Origin: Leishmania martiniquensis
Taxonomy: Eukaryota; Euglenozoa; Kinetoplastea; Trypanosomatida; Trypanosomatidae
NCBI RefSeq assembly: GCF_017916325.1
Contig: NC_090164.1
Location: 541,501 to 605,500, forward strand
DNA length: 64,000 nucleotides
Direction: 5' to 3'
A model generated the notes under the pieces. The model did no database searches, was not told the origin of the DNA, and was given only the letters and a program-made list of their open reading frames with translations. The translations under genes and the position numbers were made by a program. Positions within the stretch are counted from its first letter, which is position 1. Every line of letters begins with the position of its first letter. Shown in pieces: positions 34,401 to 47,441 of the stretch.

Positions 34401-37400
34401 CTAAGTAAAAAAAGAACCATCGGATGCTACTGCGCTAGCTGACTCGTAAAAAGCGCCTTGTGTCTCGACTATCTGATGGAGGGCTCATGCTGGGAGTGAT
34501 CGCAGACATGGTAGCGGCTGATTCTGCGCTCTGCTCCACGGAAGCGGAGGAGAACGGATTACATCACGGATCGTGCGTGCAAGGAACGACGGCAGACGCA
34601 GAGGGAGGTGTGGGGGCGGGGGAGAAAAGTAAGTCCGCATCCTTTTTGAGTCTCCCTCTCTCTCTCTCGTTCTTTTGTTCTGAATTCGAATCTACATTTA
34701 GTGCGTGGGCGCATCTGTATACGATCACTCGAGCAGTCCCATAAAGACTTAACTGGTGCGGGTTGCCACCCACCCCCTACACGCGCCCCTCATTTTCTAT
34801 GGCGACTATGGTGCAGATGTGTGCTCGAACTTACTGGATTCACCGCCGCTGCGCTTGTGGCGCCTTGTTCTCGTTTCTCATATCCTAGGTGACGGCATGT
34901 GCCGGCTGAGAGCACAGACGCCCGCCAATCGTCTCTGCTCGTGTCATCTCCTCTGCTTCAACACGTTCTTCCCCCTTTTGGCTTCCACAGCTACTCAGTG
35001 CGTCTCTGTCTGCTATGTCCCAAAGGAAAAGGGAGACGGAAAAAAAATGAGACAGCAACACACATTTTTCCTTCTCGCTGCACTAACATATCCTTTTTTC
35101 TTCTGTACTGTGTTTTCGCTTTGTTTTCGCTTGCATCAGTGCCTTAACAGACGGGCAGTTGTGGCAAGAGGCAGCTGCATTTCGGGCGCAAGCGCTGATG
35201 TACATACACATATCCATGTATATATTTCTTTATGTTTGGCGGCTTGATATACCCCTCCCCCTTTTCTGCTTTCTCGGTACACTTCTTTTTTTGTTTTCGC
35301 TTTTCTTTTCATGTGCGCTTGGTTGCGCTCGTGCCGTATCTTGTTGCTGGCTGCCAAAGCCCCCATGGGCCGCCTTTCCATGTCTTGCTTGTGAAATGGA
35401 ATCAGCCCTCCCCCTGGCCAACCCTCTCTTTCCCCGCGTACATCTCCTCTCTCTATCTGGTGAGAAAAGAAGACTGGAGGAAGAACCCCTCTGTATGTGT
35501 GTGCTTTGGGGGGAGGGGGAGGGGAGATCAGCGCTCTTGCGAGTACCAAACGAGCGGGCGCATATTGTCCGTGAGGAATGCCTTGACTGACAGAGATTGG
35601 TGGACGCAAAACTATGGCAACGACTCTCTTTATTCAAATAGGTGGCGACACATGTGGGATTCGTTACCAGGGCCGACTCTCTTCTTTCTGTCGTCTCCTC
35701 TTCCTCACTGTCTGAGGATGAGGATGGAGGGAGGCCGTGTCTCTCTCTTTTGCTATTGTGGTGTTGTGCCGCCGACGACCGCCTCTGCGTACCCCTCAGT
35801 CTGTAGGTATAACGAACTTCTGATGTGCTGCGCGTGATTCCTCTTGTGCTCTCACATGGGCATGGGTGATGACGCTAATGTCTTACGCTTTCTTCCCAAT
35901 GAATTGCCGATACCCCCACTCCCCACCCCCCTCTTCTCTTTCCCCCCGTTTTCCTTTTCATTCTGCCGTTGGATGAGAGTGTAACGTTCGCTTTTCCAGA
36001 TTTTTTTTTTGTTTCACTTCTGCGTGTGTGTATGTATCCCGCGCCATCCCCAACGACTCTCTCTCGCTCTCTATCTTTTGTTCGCCTGATCTCCGCTTCT
36101 TCGCATGCTCATTCCAAGACGGAGCAGAGAGAACGAAAATTGCGCAGACAGAAAAAAGAGCGGTTCACGGACAAACGGCAAAATGAAAGAAACAAACAGA
36201 AAAGAAGTCGACGTGTGGGCCCACTGAAGATCATCATGGCACGTTCGCGGGTGCGTGTGGCTCATGTGCGGGTGAGCCACCTGTGGGTGGGCGGATGCAC
36301 CGAATACGTGTGGTTTCCTCGACTCCTCTATAGTCCTTGTGTTACGTTCTCGGTCTTTTTTATTTTTCTTTGCTTCGTCGTTCATATCGGTCACGTTGCG
36401 TGTGATATGTTTGCATGGCTGCAGAGGGCAGCGATGCGCTCCGAGAGCAAAAACAAAAAATACGGAAGGGTACAGCGGATAGGACCATCTCGATTCAGTT
36501 GCACCCAACACCCTCCAACGCCAAACACATACCCGCTGTCTTCCCTCTCTTCTCTCTTTTTTTTAGGATTTCGCTATCGATTGACTCGCCTCTGGCCTGT
36601 GTCGTTACGGAAGAAGTCTGCGTCACCGTTCATCTCGTCGTACACACCATGCCTCTTGTTCGCCTCGCTCCTCTAATCGACATCACACATCCCACTCGTC
36701 TTGTCCTCCTTCTTTTTGTTCGTTCCTTAATTACCCTCCCATTCGGTCAGCTATTCCTCTCTCATCTTTTTGACTCCGCTTATCTTTGTTCGTGTCCCCC
36801 TTCCCTTCCACTTTCTTCGCGAGTCGCCCTGCATACGCTTGTGGGGCGGCGATGCGCTCTTCAGAGCTTTTCTTTTGATCTGTGCTGCTCTTTGCTGGTC
36901 TTTCCCCCTACTTGCCTCTTCTGAGACTGACGGTACACAGGGCGCACCTGCATCGTATTTTTCTTTTCTACTCTACCGCGTGGTCTTCCACGGCGGCGAG
37001 TTTCATGAAGTTTTCTTCGATACCATACACAAGCAGCATTGCCATCGCGGACTCTCACGCTTGGGCTAGGGCAACTTTTCTATCCCCCCTTTTTCTCTTG
37101 TTCGCTGCGAGCTTTTTTTTTGAGCGCCTTACTCCACATTGCTGATAGGGTTGGTGAGCTGGACGTCAGGAGCTGATGAGAAGCACGAAAGCAGTGATGA
37201 CGGCCTACACAAGCCCATACACGCTCGCATATTTACCTGCGCATAGGGTACCCGTCGGCATGTATATAAGCGCGTGCGTGTGCTTGTGCGCTCGCCACCT
37301 GCTTTGCCGTCTCCTGTCCCGCGTTCCCGCCAATGGCTCCTTATGAGCATATCCTCCTCCCTCTTAACGATCTTTTCTCCCTTTTTCCACCTCCATTTCG

Positions 37401-38987
37401 GCTCTCCCCACTCCCTTCCCGACCTCCTTTTTTTCCCTTCCGGTGCGTCCCCACCCTTTCAGGGTGCTCGTGTTTTCCGTCGGGGAGGGTTCGGTGGAGA
37501 TGAACAAGAGGAGACGGAGAAGCGCGGCGGGCTGGTGCATGCGTGAGTGTGAAGGATGTCTGCGTCGCAGTGCAGCCATCATGAACTCTTCAACTGAGTG
37601 ACAGCTTCGCCCCCTTCTGCCTTCTCTTCCGTTTCCTCTTGTCCTCTCCTCCCCCTTTTTTCCTTCTTCACGCCTCTCTATGCTTTCTTCTCACTGCATT
37701 CTCTACTGTTTTTTTTCTTATGTTTGCTTGTTTAATGTCTGTCTGTGTCTCTCTGTGTGTATTTCTCTCCTCCGCGTGTCTCTTTCTGCTCGATCCTTGA
37801 TGCGCACCGTAGTCGGGCGACCACGCAAGTGCAAGTGATGGCCTCTTTTCGTTTCATTCACGCGGGTACACGCGGATGGTGGTGAAGGGAAAGGCCCGTG
37901 TGCGAGGCTCGAATGTCACGCCGCCCATCAGCATCAGTCAACCTCTGTCTCTCTCTTTTTGGGTGCGTGAGGCAGACTCTAGCACTCACCACCCGCACAG
38001 CGCGGTCGAACGATTCGTTAAGAGGGGAGGTGTAACGGAAGAGAGGAGAAGAGCGGGCTACTTCATTATACCGTCGCCCCTCTCTAACGCATCACCTTTT
38101 CGTAGAGGAGCTTCACTTGAGGGTGGGGGGGTGGAGCTAAGGCACCATGAGTGCGCTCGGCATGCATCCGTCGACGAGGTAGTGCAGAAGAGCACAAAAG
38201 TGAACGAGGAGGGAATAACAAGAAAGAAAAGGAGAGGCACATCAGCAGAAGCATCGTTAAAAGGGGCCGCGCTCTCGTGGTGGACTGAAAGAGGACGGGG
38301 GGCGATCTGGGGAGATGGATGCGGTGAGGAAAGCGTGAAGCAGCACACCCCCTTTTTTCTGTCTCCGCCCGACAGTACCCCTCACATTCAAGGAAACTTA
38401 TCAAGGCTTCTGATCTACTGAATGGAGCGGCTTTAACAACGGCAAAACGCACCCTATGGGTGCGTCCCTCCCCCCACATCACACATCACTGCATAACATC
38501 GTGTGCTTTGGCTGACGGAATATACGGCGCTGCACCGTTACAGAGGGCTCTACCCATAAGCGCGCGCGTAAGGCCACCACCACTTCCTCGATCGCGTGGC
38601 CAGGCAAGTATTTCCCCCCTGAAAACCGCCGTCTTGATGTACACCTGCAAATATGTTCTCTTTCCCACAACTCTGCGACTGCGGTCTCCTCTCGCTTCCT
38701 CTTTCCTCCCTCGGCACTTCCGCGGCACTCTGCAGTGCACCTGTTGGCGCCGCTTTCATGCACCGTTCTGATCCCCGCTCGAGTGCTACTCTCTATTCTG
38801 CTCTCCAGCCCTCCACTCAGCCACCGCACGGGGTCTTCCCCACTCTCGGCCTATATGTACCGCTTTCTCTCGTCGTTCTCCTTTCGCTTGCTCCTTTCCC
38901 GGAATCCTGCTCTGATGCGTGATAGGCAGCTGCAGCACGGGTAACAGATGGCGCGCTTTGCCTGCCCCCCGCGCTTGCGCTGTGGAA

Positions 38988-39830
38988 CCCCCCTCCCCCG
39001 ACACTTGGGCCTGCTGCTATTGGCTATGAGGGGCGTCCATCCTGGCGCGGCGCCCGACGCCCCCCCTCCCCCATCTCCAGCGCCGAGCTTGCAGGCGGTG
39101 AGGCGAGTACGCGCATCTCACTGGCACTGCGCGGGTCTTCCCCGCGGCGTGTCTGCCGCTGCCGCCCTGTCGCGGCGCATGCGGGCAAGGCACCCAGGAC
39201 TCGCTCCCCAGCCCACGTCGCCGTCGTGACGCAGGCGCCAAGAGCGGGGTGTGCGAGCGTCGCCGGCACGGTGTATCGCACCCAAACAGGGCCCCCGCGG
39301 CCGAGAGGGGCAGGGGCGATTGGCGAACAGGGCGCGAGGAAGCCTGCACCAGGCAACGCCGACGTGCGTGCGCGCCGACGTGTGCGGCATCCCCGGCGTC
39401 CGACCAGGTGCGGCGACACGGCGAGTCCCCTCCCCCTCCCCAGAATCGCGGCGGCGAGCCGTCCAGGCTCGGATGTGTGGCGTCTCCAGAGCGCATTAGG
39501 GGATGCAGCGGCTGTGCGCGGCTGGGGGCGAGGCACGGCATGGCACGGGGGCTGTCGGCGTGCCCTGGCCTGGCGCTGGTCGGCATCCGCCCTGGCGGCC
39601 CTCGGGCGTGCGCCTGGGCCGCCGCCTTTGTGCTTGAGCGTGCCCGCTGCCCGCGTGGGTGAGGGCGTGCAGCCCGACCGAGGCCCGTTTTGCGCTGGTC
39701 GGGCAGCAGGCGTCCGCGGAAAGGTGTGGGAGGGGGCGGTGGAGGAGCCGTTAGGCCGCATGGGCCGATTCAGCGGCAGGAGAAGGGGGCGCGCCCTGGA
39801 CGGCGGAGGCGGGCGCGCTCTGGTTGAATG
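38988..39830. repeat. GC-rich direct repeat, copy B (longest)
   Basis: This copy contains both ends known from the other two: 38988-39808 matches copy C (52624-53444) and 39167-39830 matches copy A (15259-15922), each without gaps. The one mismatch I found is A at 39753, where A and C have G. It therefore best represents the full unit of about 843 bases. It lies 10.5 kb downstream of RRM gene 2 and 7.6 kb upstream of RRM gene 3, in the same orientation as the other copies. No terminal repeats, poly(A) tail or target-site duplication are obvious. Confidence 0.9.
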
Positions 39831-41940
39831 TGTTTATCGAAACCGGCGCTCTCACGAGGTATGGAAGCGTTTTGGAAGAGCGTTGTGGCTTTCTCTTGGA
39901 TTGGGCTCGGGGTTAGTTGCACCTCAATGAAGGACCTTTGCGGTAGTGTAGCCAATCGCTGCTGCCTCTCTTTTCGCTTCTCGTCTGCAATGTGGTGATT
40001 CGTTCTGCTGTATATGAATGCTGGTGTGGCGCTCATGGCGCCCTTCTCATTTTTTCTTGGGGCATATCTTTGCGTTCCCAGTAATCACATGTGCCTAAGG
40101 TGCGTCAGTGCACGGTGGCATGGAAGGAGAGTTAATCAAAGAAGGAATCGAAGGGCCGGGCGCATACGTTTGGACGGTCGCGGATCATATTCGTTGTCAC
40201 GTTCGTTAGACCTTCACAGGTGGTGGTGACACCTGCGCAGTTTGCATCTTGAACGTGTGTTTCGTGTGCTCCTATGCTGTGTGAGCGACACCAGGAGCAA
40301 GACAGAGAAGTTTGTTCTAGGGCAGAGGCGCTCGGCATGCGCTTGCCACTGAGTCTTTCTGCCGGGCACCACCAAAGCGTCTCTGTCCCCTTGCTTTTCT
40401 TCTAACTCTTCGCGTGCTTTGGTCCTCCTTTGTGGCCCTTCTCGTACTTGAATCGTTGCTCGGCATGGCGTGCTTGCTACACCCTGCGCTTCCCATCCTT
40501 TCTCTCGGTCACAACATCGTTTTTTTTTCTGCCGGCACACGTCTCCTTACATGCCCATTCTCTTCTCCTTGAATATCTTTCATGTGCGCCACGGCTCGTC
40601 ATCACCGCAACTGCTGCAGAGTCAGTGACCTTTTGTGTTGCGCTTGTTTTTTGTCCTTTTGCGCTTCTTTTTGAATTTTATTATTTCATTGCCGTTTCCC
40701 TTCTCCAGCCCACTAACCGCACACGCCTGCGCCACACTACACCGGCACAAACATTAGTGCCTCTTTTGTGTCTCACAATCTGTCTCTCGGCGCTTCATCT
40801 TGCCGCACCCTGTCTGCCTCCTCTCTCGGAAGCGGGCGCTCTCTCTCATCTCTCCAAAGAAGAAAAAGGAAGAACGAAGCGAGAACTCGCACCTTCCTGT
40901 ATGCGGATCTCTTGCTTGTTTCTCCGTCTCATCCCTATTTCCACGACTGTGTTTAGCCAAGGTCTGCGGAGTTCGAGCTCCGCGACGCACGTGTCTCTCA
41001 GGTGCCCCCATCTTTCTGTTGTTAGGCTGTCATCTTTTTCTCTCAGTCTCTCGTGGTTTTTTCTTGCACTCATCGACGGTTCTTTCCTCTCCAAATCGCT
41101 CCCCCACCCTCCGAAACAAACGAAAAAAAAGGTGCGCGCATGTCTGGCACTTGGCGTTCAAAAGAGCGAATATTTCCATATCGGCATCGGTGCTGATACA
41201 AGTCAGCTGGACGGTCTGTGCTCTTGCACGTACAGAGACTGGTTGACTGCTGCAGCAGTGCTAACAAGCGCCTGCGCCCCACGTATTCACAGGTGCAGTG
41301 CAGACGTATCGACTCAAAGGGGCCGAGGTATCTCTCGGCGTCTCTCTTTAGGGATCTTCTGGCGCGTTGGCGTGAGCGGGCGCGTCCCAACGCTGCTCTG
41401 GTGCGCCTGTGTCGAAAAGGTTTTCTCCCCCTACGCTGCACGAAGTACTTGTGTATCGTGCGTATCGCCTCCGTGTCTTTTCTCCCCTTTCGTGCGTCTG
41501 TGTCTCTTCGCACGTTCTCATTGTCCAGCTGTTCTTGCCTCTCCCCCTCTCCCCTTCCATAGTGCCGCAATCCATCTCTTACTCGCCCTCCTTTCTTTGC
41601 CACCCACTGCCCGTCGTCTTTTGCCCCCCTCCCCCTCTTCTCGCTCTCTCCCCCTTCGTTGGCTTCCCTGCGTGTTGCTTGACTTCGCGGCGCGGCGCGC
41701 GTGTATCGGCTCGTGTGAAACGCCTCTCACACTCGTGCCACTCCTGCACCTGACGAAGGGTGCCTGCCTATTTAATTTAGTGTTTTTTTTCTTACCCTCT
41801 CTCCTTCCGACTCTCTCCCTCTCTCCCCTTTCCCGCTTGTGTGCTCGCTGCCGCTCCGACACCGCGTCTGCCTGCGCCCGCAGTATTTCTTCTAAGGTGC
41901 TTATTCGGCGTCATCTGCGCCTCCTCGCTCCATCTGTTCT

Positions 41941-41960
41941 GATATATATATATATATATT
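41941..41960. repeat. (AT)n microsatellite
   Basis: Short uninterrupted AT repeat in the pyrimidine-rich spacer. Confidence 0.85.
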
Positions 41961-43446
41961 GCTTTCGCTTTTGAGTGCGTGTGTCGCTCGTAATTTTGCG
42001 CTCGTATAGTCCTGCCACCGCCACCCTCAGTGCCGTTGGTGCCTATCTCCGCGTGTGCGCCTCCCCCGCACACACACCCCATTTTCTTTTTAGCGACGCT
42101 TTGTGCATCGTCTACAGTGCTGTCGTTTGCGCGCTTTTCTCTTTGCGTTCCCTCATAGACGGCGTCTGCCGGCGTTTTGCGTGCTGTCGCGCGTTGGCGT
42201 GTCGGCGAGTGACTCTGCTGGTGTGCTGGTCACTCTGTGTGCTGTACAAGGACCGACGTCACGACAGCGGGCCTCTGCGCGCGCGAGGCTCTCGCTACAA
42301 GAGGGAGGCAAAAAACTAAACAAATCGCCGTCCATACACTCGCTGTTTGCGTCCTTTTTCTGCCCTTTTTTCTTCTTCCCTTTCGCTCTTTACGGTTGGT
42401 TCCCAGCGCAGCTGTTGCTCGTGCCCCTGTTGTTCTTTTGTTCGTCCTATTTCGCATCGATTCCCATCTGCTTACCTCCCTCCCCATTTTCTGGTTTACC
42501 TCTTCTGTTACACGGCAACACCTTTCGCGGTGGTGCTCGTGCATTCTCTTTTCCTCGCACATTGTTTCCCTGATCTTCTCTCTCTCTGTGTGTGTCTGTG
42601 TGTGTGCTTGTTTTTCGTTGTTCGTGTTCTCCCTCCATCAAGTATCATCTTGCTTCGCTTTCCCTCCGTCTCGTGTCTTTTCTTTCACTGGCTGCCATCT
42701 CTGAGAGGGACGAGGACGGAGCTCAGGAGCTCAATTTTTTGGTCACCTGCTTTCGAGCCTGTGCTATCCCCCTACCCTTTTCTCTCCCTCCCTCCCCCCG
42801 GCCTCTGCCTCTGCCTTCGGCTAAGCTTTCCTCGAATATCCCACCTCATCTTTCTCTTTCTCCGCCGGTGTGTGCGTTGTCGTCGTCTTGTGTGCAATTT
42901 CCTTCTGCCTGACCTTTCCTCTTCCCCCACTCGAGCAGTCCGAAGACGCACACGGGGTATCTTCTCACGCTCACGTGTACACAGGCACAGAAGCCAAGGA
43001 GGCGAGAGGGGTACACAACAGGCACCTTTCGTTGGTTGTAATTCCTATAAGCCGGGCACACCAGCTCCTGTGTGTGTCTTTGGTGTGCTTGTATGCCGCC
43101 GCCCCTTCCCCCCTTTTGTTTTGGTTTCTTTAGGGTGTTTGTGATCTCCATCATCTTTTTCTTTCGGTTTCCCCTGTTCACTGAAGAGAAGGCTCCCTCT
43201 TTCCCTCGTCCACGGCGGCCGCAAAGGCCCATCTCCCTATTCCCCTCTCGCGCACCGCAGACACTCACAGGCAGAGCTCGCACTGAACTTCGAGGTGCCG
43301 CTCACTTGTGACTTCGGTACTTGCTTGTGCGCGTGGCTTTCTTTCCTGGCGCGTGCCCTCGTTGATTTCGTTAAAAAAGAAGAGGAGGCGAGAGGAATCG
43401 TTGTATTGTGCTGCAGCGGATTGTGTCGTGCCGCTGAAAACGCATA

Positions 43447-43497
43447 AGCACACACACACACACACATACACACACGTACTCATACACATACATGTGT
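43447..43497. repeat. CA-rich microsatellite
   Basis: CA dinucleotide run with TA interruptions; a TG run follows shortly after at about 43518-43531, so the two could pair in a transcript. Confidence 0.8.
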
Positions 43498-46400
43498 GCG
43501 TATGTTCATTGATGCAGGTGTGTGTGTGTGTGCGCGCATGCGTTGCCATCTTGCCGGCTTTCTCTCTTCGCGTACGACGACCTTCTCTTTGTTTCGCTCT
43601 CTGCGTGTAGTGTCTGTTGCTAAGCAAACGGAGAAGAGAGCGAGAAGATAAACATAACGGAGGAACTGACGTGCTCCCTCCCAATACCCCAGCCCCCCTT
43701 TTTCGCACTGCGTTGTCTCTGCTGGCGTGCGGATCACTCTCTCTTCCTCTGTCTAGCGCGAGCATAAAAGAGGCGAAACGTCTTCGTCGTCTCCTTTTCT
43801 GCTCTTTTTTTCTGTGGCGTTCTTCTCTTCATCTACCGCAATTTCTTCTGCCCTCTCCTCCTCCTCCCCCCGTTCTCTGTGTCTGCCCCTCTAAAAGCCA
43901 TTCGCTTTCCCGGCAGCGCCCGTGCGAGGTGCGCCGTCACACCCGATACAGAAAAGAAAAGCGTACGGAGATCGGGTCCGCTGTGGAGCAGAGGAATTGC
44001 AGGAGACGACGAAGAAGGGCATAAAAAAACGACGGGAGAGTGTCGGAAGGGAGAAGCCAACGCGTGACGTACAAACGAATCAAAAGAACGGAGAGAACAT
44101 CACGCGGGCGACACCTGCAGCATCAGCGACGGAGACGAGAATAGAGGCCACAAGGAGGCAGAGGCAGACGAAGCGAAAAAAAAAAGCGTAGCAAGGACGT
44201 GAACCCCCTTCAACGTAGGCCGACCGAATAGGGGGCCGCGCCAAGGAAATAGAGGGAGCAAACGACCATAGGCAGCAGCAAGGTGAAGCTAACCAAAACA
44301 TTCACACGCCACAAGGTGGAAACGGAAGTTCCAGCACTGATTTTTCTTTCTGCAGCTTCTCTGGCTCTCTCGCGAAGACCGCCCACCCCCGCCTCTATAG
44401 AACCCGTCTGTCTTGTAAAGCGGCTACGCGTGACACCGAGGCTCAAACGCCAGCACACGTGAAAAGAGCATTAGAGGTTTCCAATAGAAGTAAACGCATC
44501 GTCAGCCGGCCCTGTGGCGCCTTTTGTTGCTTCGTAGGGCGGAGAGGAGGCGCTGTCTTCTCTCCCTATCGCACGTCTTCTGCCTACTTTTTTTTCTTTT
44601 GGTGTGTGTGTGTGTCTGTGTTTGTTTGCGCTGCCCTCTTCATCTCCCACTTCTTTTTTTTTTCTCCCTTTTCGAGGGAGGCCTGCTGGCCCTAATCCAT
44701 TTGTGAAGCACTTGTTCAAAGCTTGCACGTGGGCTTGCCCTCCGCTGAACTTTACCGTGACATTTACGCCTCTGACTTCCCCCCTTTTTTCTCGTTTTCT
44801 TTTTTTTCCTGTCACTTCGCTCTCCTTGCGACGCTGCGCGTCTGCTTCTGTACTCATCGCGCACTGCTTGCTTGCTCGTTCTTCCGCTCCCTCTTTTTCG
44901 TTGTTGTTGTTGGCTCTCGCCCCCGTTTTTCTTTGCCGCTGCTCAGTCTCTCTCTCTATAGCTGCCGCTCATCTGCTTCCCGACTACCCTTCATTCATCC
45001 TTCCCACTTCCCGAAAATTTCACCACCTCTGCCTTCTCTCTGTCTCCCCTCTTGCTCGGGCGTCTCGCAGCTTCGCTGTCTTCGCTAGTGACTTCTATCG
45101 GTGTAACGCACGCTCTGCGCGTGCGTCTCTGCCCCCGTCTTGTGTAGCTGCGCGTGTTGTGCCTGAGGTCCTTGCGACTCTCGCGTTTCCTTTTGCGTTC
45201 CTTTCGTTGCCTGATTGGATGCGGTTGTGCTCCACTGCTAGCTGTCGGCGCACCTCTCTCGTTCTCCGTGTTTATCTATTCATTGTCCTTTCTCTTCTCT
45301 CTTCTCTCCCCCTTTTTTCTCGTGTGTGGCTGTGCCGTCGCTGACTTCGCCTTTGTTTCGTCTTTTTCTCCTCCGGATCTGTGTTTCCTTCTCTCGTACC
45401 GTATTTGCTCTCCCCCGCTCTTTTCTTTCTTTTTTTCTGGGCTCGCTGTTTTTCATTGTTCGCGCTCTTCTCCTCCTCTTCGTCATCCCTCGCCTCTCTC
45501 CTTGTGATTCTGTGCGGGCGCCCCCCTCCCTTCTCCTGCCCTCCCCTCCTCCACCCGACCGGCTGTGTTTCTCAGCTTTAGCTGTGATTCCCGTTACAGT
45601 GACCTCCTCTCTTCTTCGCCTTCTTCTTCCCCTCTCCCCGCCCCGCGCCCCCTTCTGAGCTGCCCATTTTCCCTTTCTCCCGCCCCCCCTCTCTCTCTCT
45701 CCTTCTCCCTCACATCTCTTTGCGAGTGCGTCTGTTCCACCTCTTTTTTTTCCTCTGTTTTCCCCTTTTTCTTCACCTCTTTTGCCCTGCGCGCAGTACC
45801 GACGGCTTCGTAGTTTACTTTGGAGGTTTCCCATTTCGCGTGTTGTATCGGCTTCGACGTCGCCGTCGCCTCTTTTTTTTTTTGCGCATCTGCTACCCTG
45901 CCCTGCCTCTCTTCTTTCCCCTTTCTTTTTTTATCCCCTGCTCGCTCCTCTTTTCTGTGTGAAAGAGAGTAGAAAGGGTAGGGAGGACGAGGACGGCTCC
46001 CTCTTGCGTATCCATACAGGCAGAACGAGGCCTCTGCCCACCAGCCGACGGAGACACGCTGATTTGTGTATCTTTACCCGCCCCGCCCCGCCCTCTCTCT
46101 CTCCGTATTGCTTGCTGGGAAAGAAAAGGGAGGCGGCTACTGCATCGAAAGTTTATATGCCACCTGCCCTTCTTTTCTTCCTCCACTGCGGTGCTTCTCT
46201 CTCCCACGCGTGCCCTGTTTGCGAGTGTGTCTAGTCGTTCTGGTTCATCTTCCGCTCTCCTGCGTCTTTGAATTTTGTTTGACGACACTTATTTTTTTTT
46301 CGGTTTGCCGCACTGCCTCTCGGAGCTTTCTAAAGGCTCTGCGAGAGAGAAGACACCGCACACGCACACGCACACGCCAGCAGCGAAAAGCCGAGACACA

Positions 46401-47099
46401 CATCCCCACGCGCTGGAGGAAGAGGAGGGGTGGGTGGGTGGGGAATAAGCAACGGAAAAGAGGAGTGGAAGCAATTCAACAACCGTAGAGACTATCTGCC
46501 TCTACGGCCGCTTTCTTCTCTCCCCCTTTCCCGCCGGTGATCCTTTCTTTTTTCCTTTGTCAGTGCCTCTCATTCTCCTGCGGACTCCGAGCTACTCACG
46601 TATAGGCGCCGTGGGGACGGAGAAGGAAAACCAAACACAAAAGGAAAGGAGCACGTTTGAAAGGAATACCTCCCCCCTCTCTTTCTCTCAGCGAAAAAAA
46701 AGCACGAAAAGAGACGTAGTCGCTCTTTACTCTGTCGCCCCCCTTTACTGGCCCTCTCGCCCCCTCCCCCCACCTTCATCTCTCTCTCTCCCTCCTTTCT
46801 ATTGTACCTGTCTTTGGGTGGTTGTCTTCGTTGGGTACCCCCACCCCCATCCCATCTTTCCCGTCACCCTTTTTTTCTTCTCCATTGTTTCTTTGTTTTT
46901 TTTGCGCCCCTTTTTCACCCCTTCCCCTTTGCTCTGGCCTGCTCTTTTAGTCGTCTCCCGCTTGCATATCGCAGCACCTCTTCATCGTTTGGTTTGGTTA
47001 ATTGTGCCCCCCCTCTTTTTCGATCTATCTGCAACATTAGAGTGTGGGGAGTGGGCTACCTCTCTTTTTTTCCCCCATTCCAACCCCATCGCCATTGTG

Positions 47100-47215
47100 C
47101 GCGTACCCTGCTCTTCCTCCACCCTCTCTCTTTTCCTTTTTTCTTCCCCCCTCTTCTACCTCCTTTTCTCGCATTTCTTCCACAACGCCTGGCTGCCCCT
47201 TCTGCACTTCTCCAG
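47100..47215 (+). promoter_or_regulatory. Candidate spliced-leader acceptor of RRM gene 3
   Basis: An unusually long, nearly unbroken pyrimidine tract ends in CTCCAG with AG at 47214-47215. No ATG lies between this AG and the start codon at 47442, giving a 5'UTR of about 226 bases. Confidence 0.45.
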
Positions 47216-47441
47216 CTGAGCCCCTCTTTGCGGCGTGGCTAGCCTGCGCGCGTGTGTGGAGGGGCAGCTGCAAACGGCCCTAACCCTCTAAACCGTTGTG
47301 CGCCTCGGTCAGTTAACCGAGGTGGCAGACTTCTCCGAGAAAAGGGCCGTAAGAGGGGAAAGAAAGAGGCATCTGTACGGGGTGCGGCCCCTGCTGCTGC
47401 CTGCTCATCACACACCATTGCCCTCCTCCCAAGCAGCAGCG

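Larger units (their letters stand above)
28476..47441. other. Gene-free spacer between RRM genes 2 and 3 (19 kb)
   Basis: No supported coding region in nearly 19 kb. Most of the + strand is pyrimidine-rich with TG/CA runs; the longest frame (40430-41974) is Ser/Leu/Phe/Pro-rich and not protein-like. Short purine-rich patches follow pyrimidine tracts with AG at about 36110-36235 and 43910-44200, a pattern seen at 5' ends of trypanosomatid mRNAs, so unannotated or non-coding transcripts may start there. Copy B of the GC-rich repeat lies at 38988-39830. The ends must contain the 3'UTR of gene 2 and the 5'UTR of gene 3. Confidence 0.55.

Noticed and set aside
36236..36676. ATG frame following a purine-rich patch after a pyrimidine tract with AG
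   Set aside because: One hydrophobic stretch but otherwise spacer-like; no recognisable domain, so not called as a gene.
40430..41974. 514-codon plus-strand frame
   Set aside because: Same low-complexity pyrimidine-tract translation; no domain and no matching start context.
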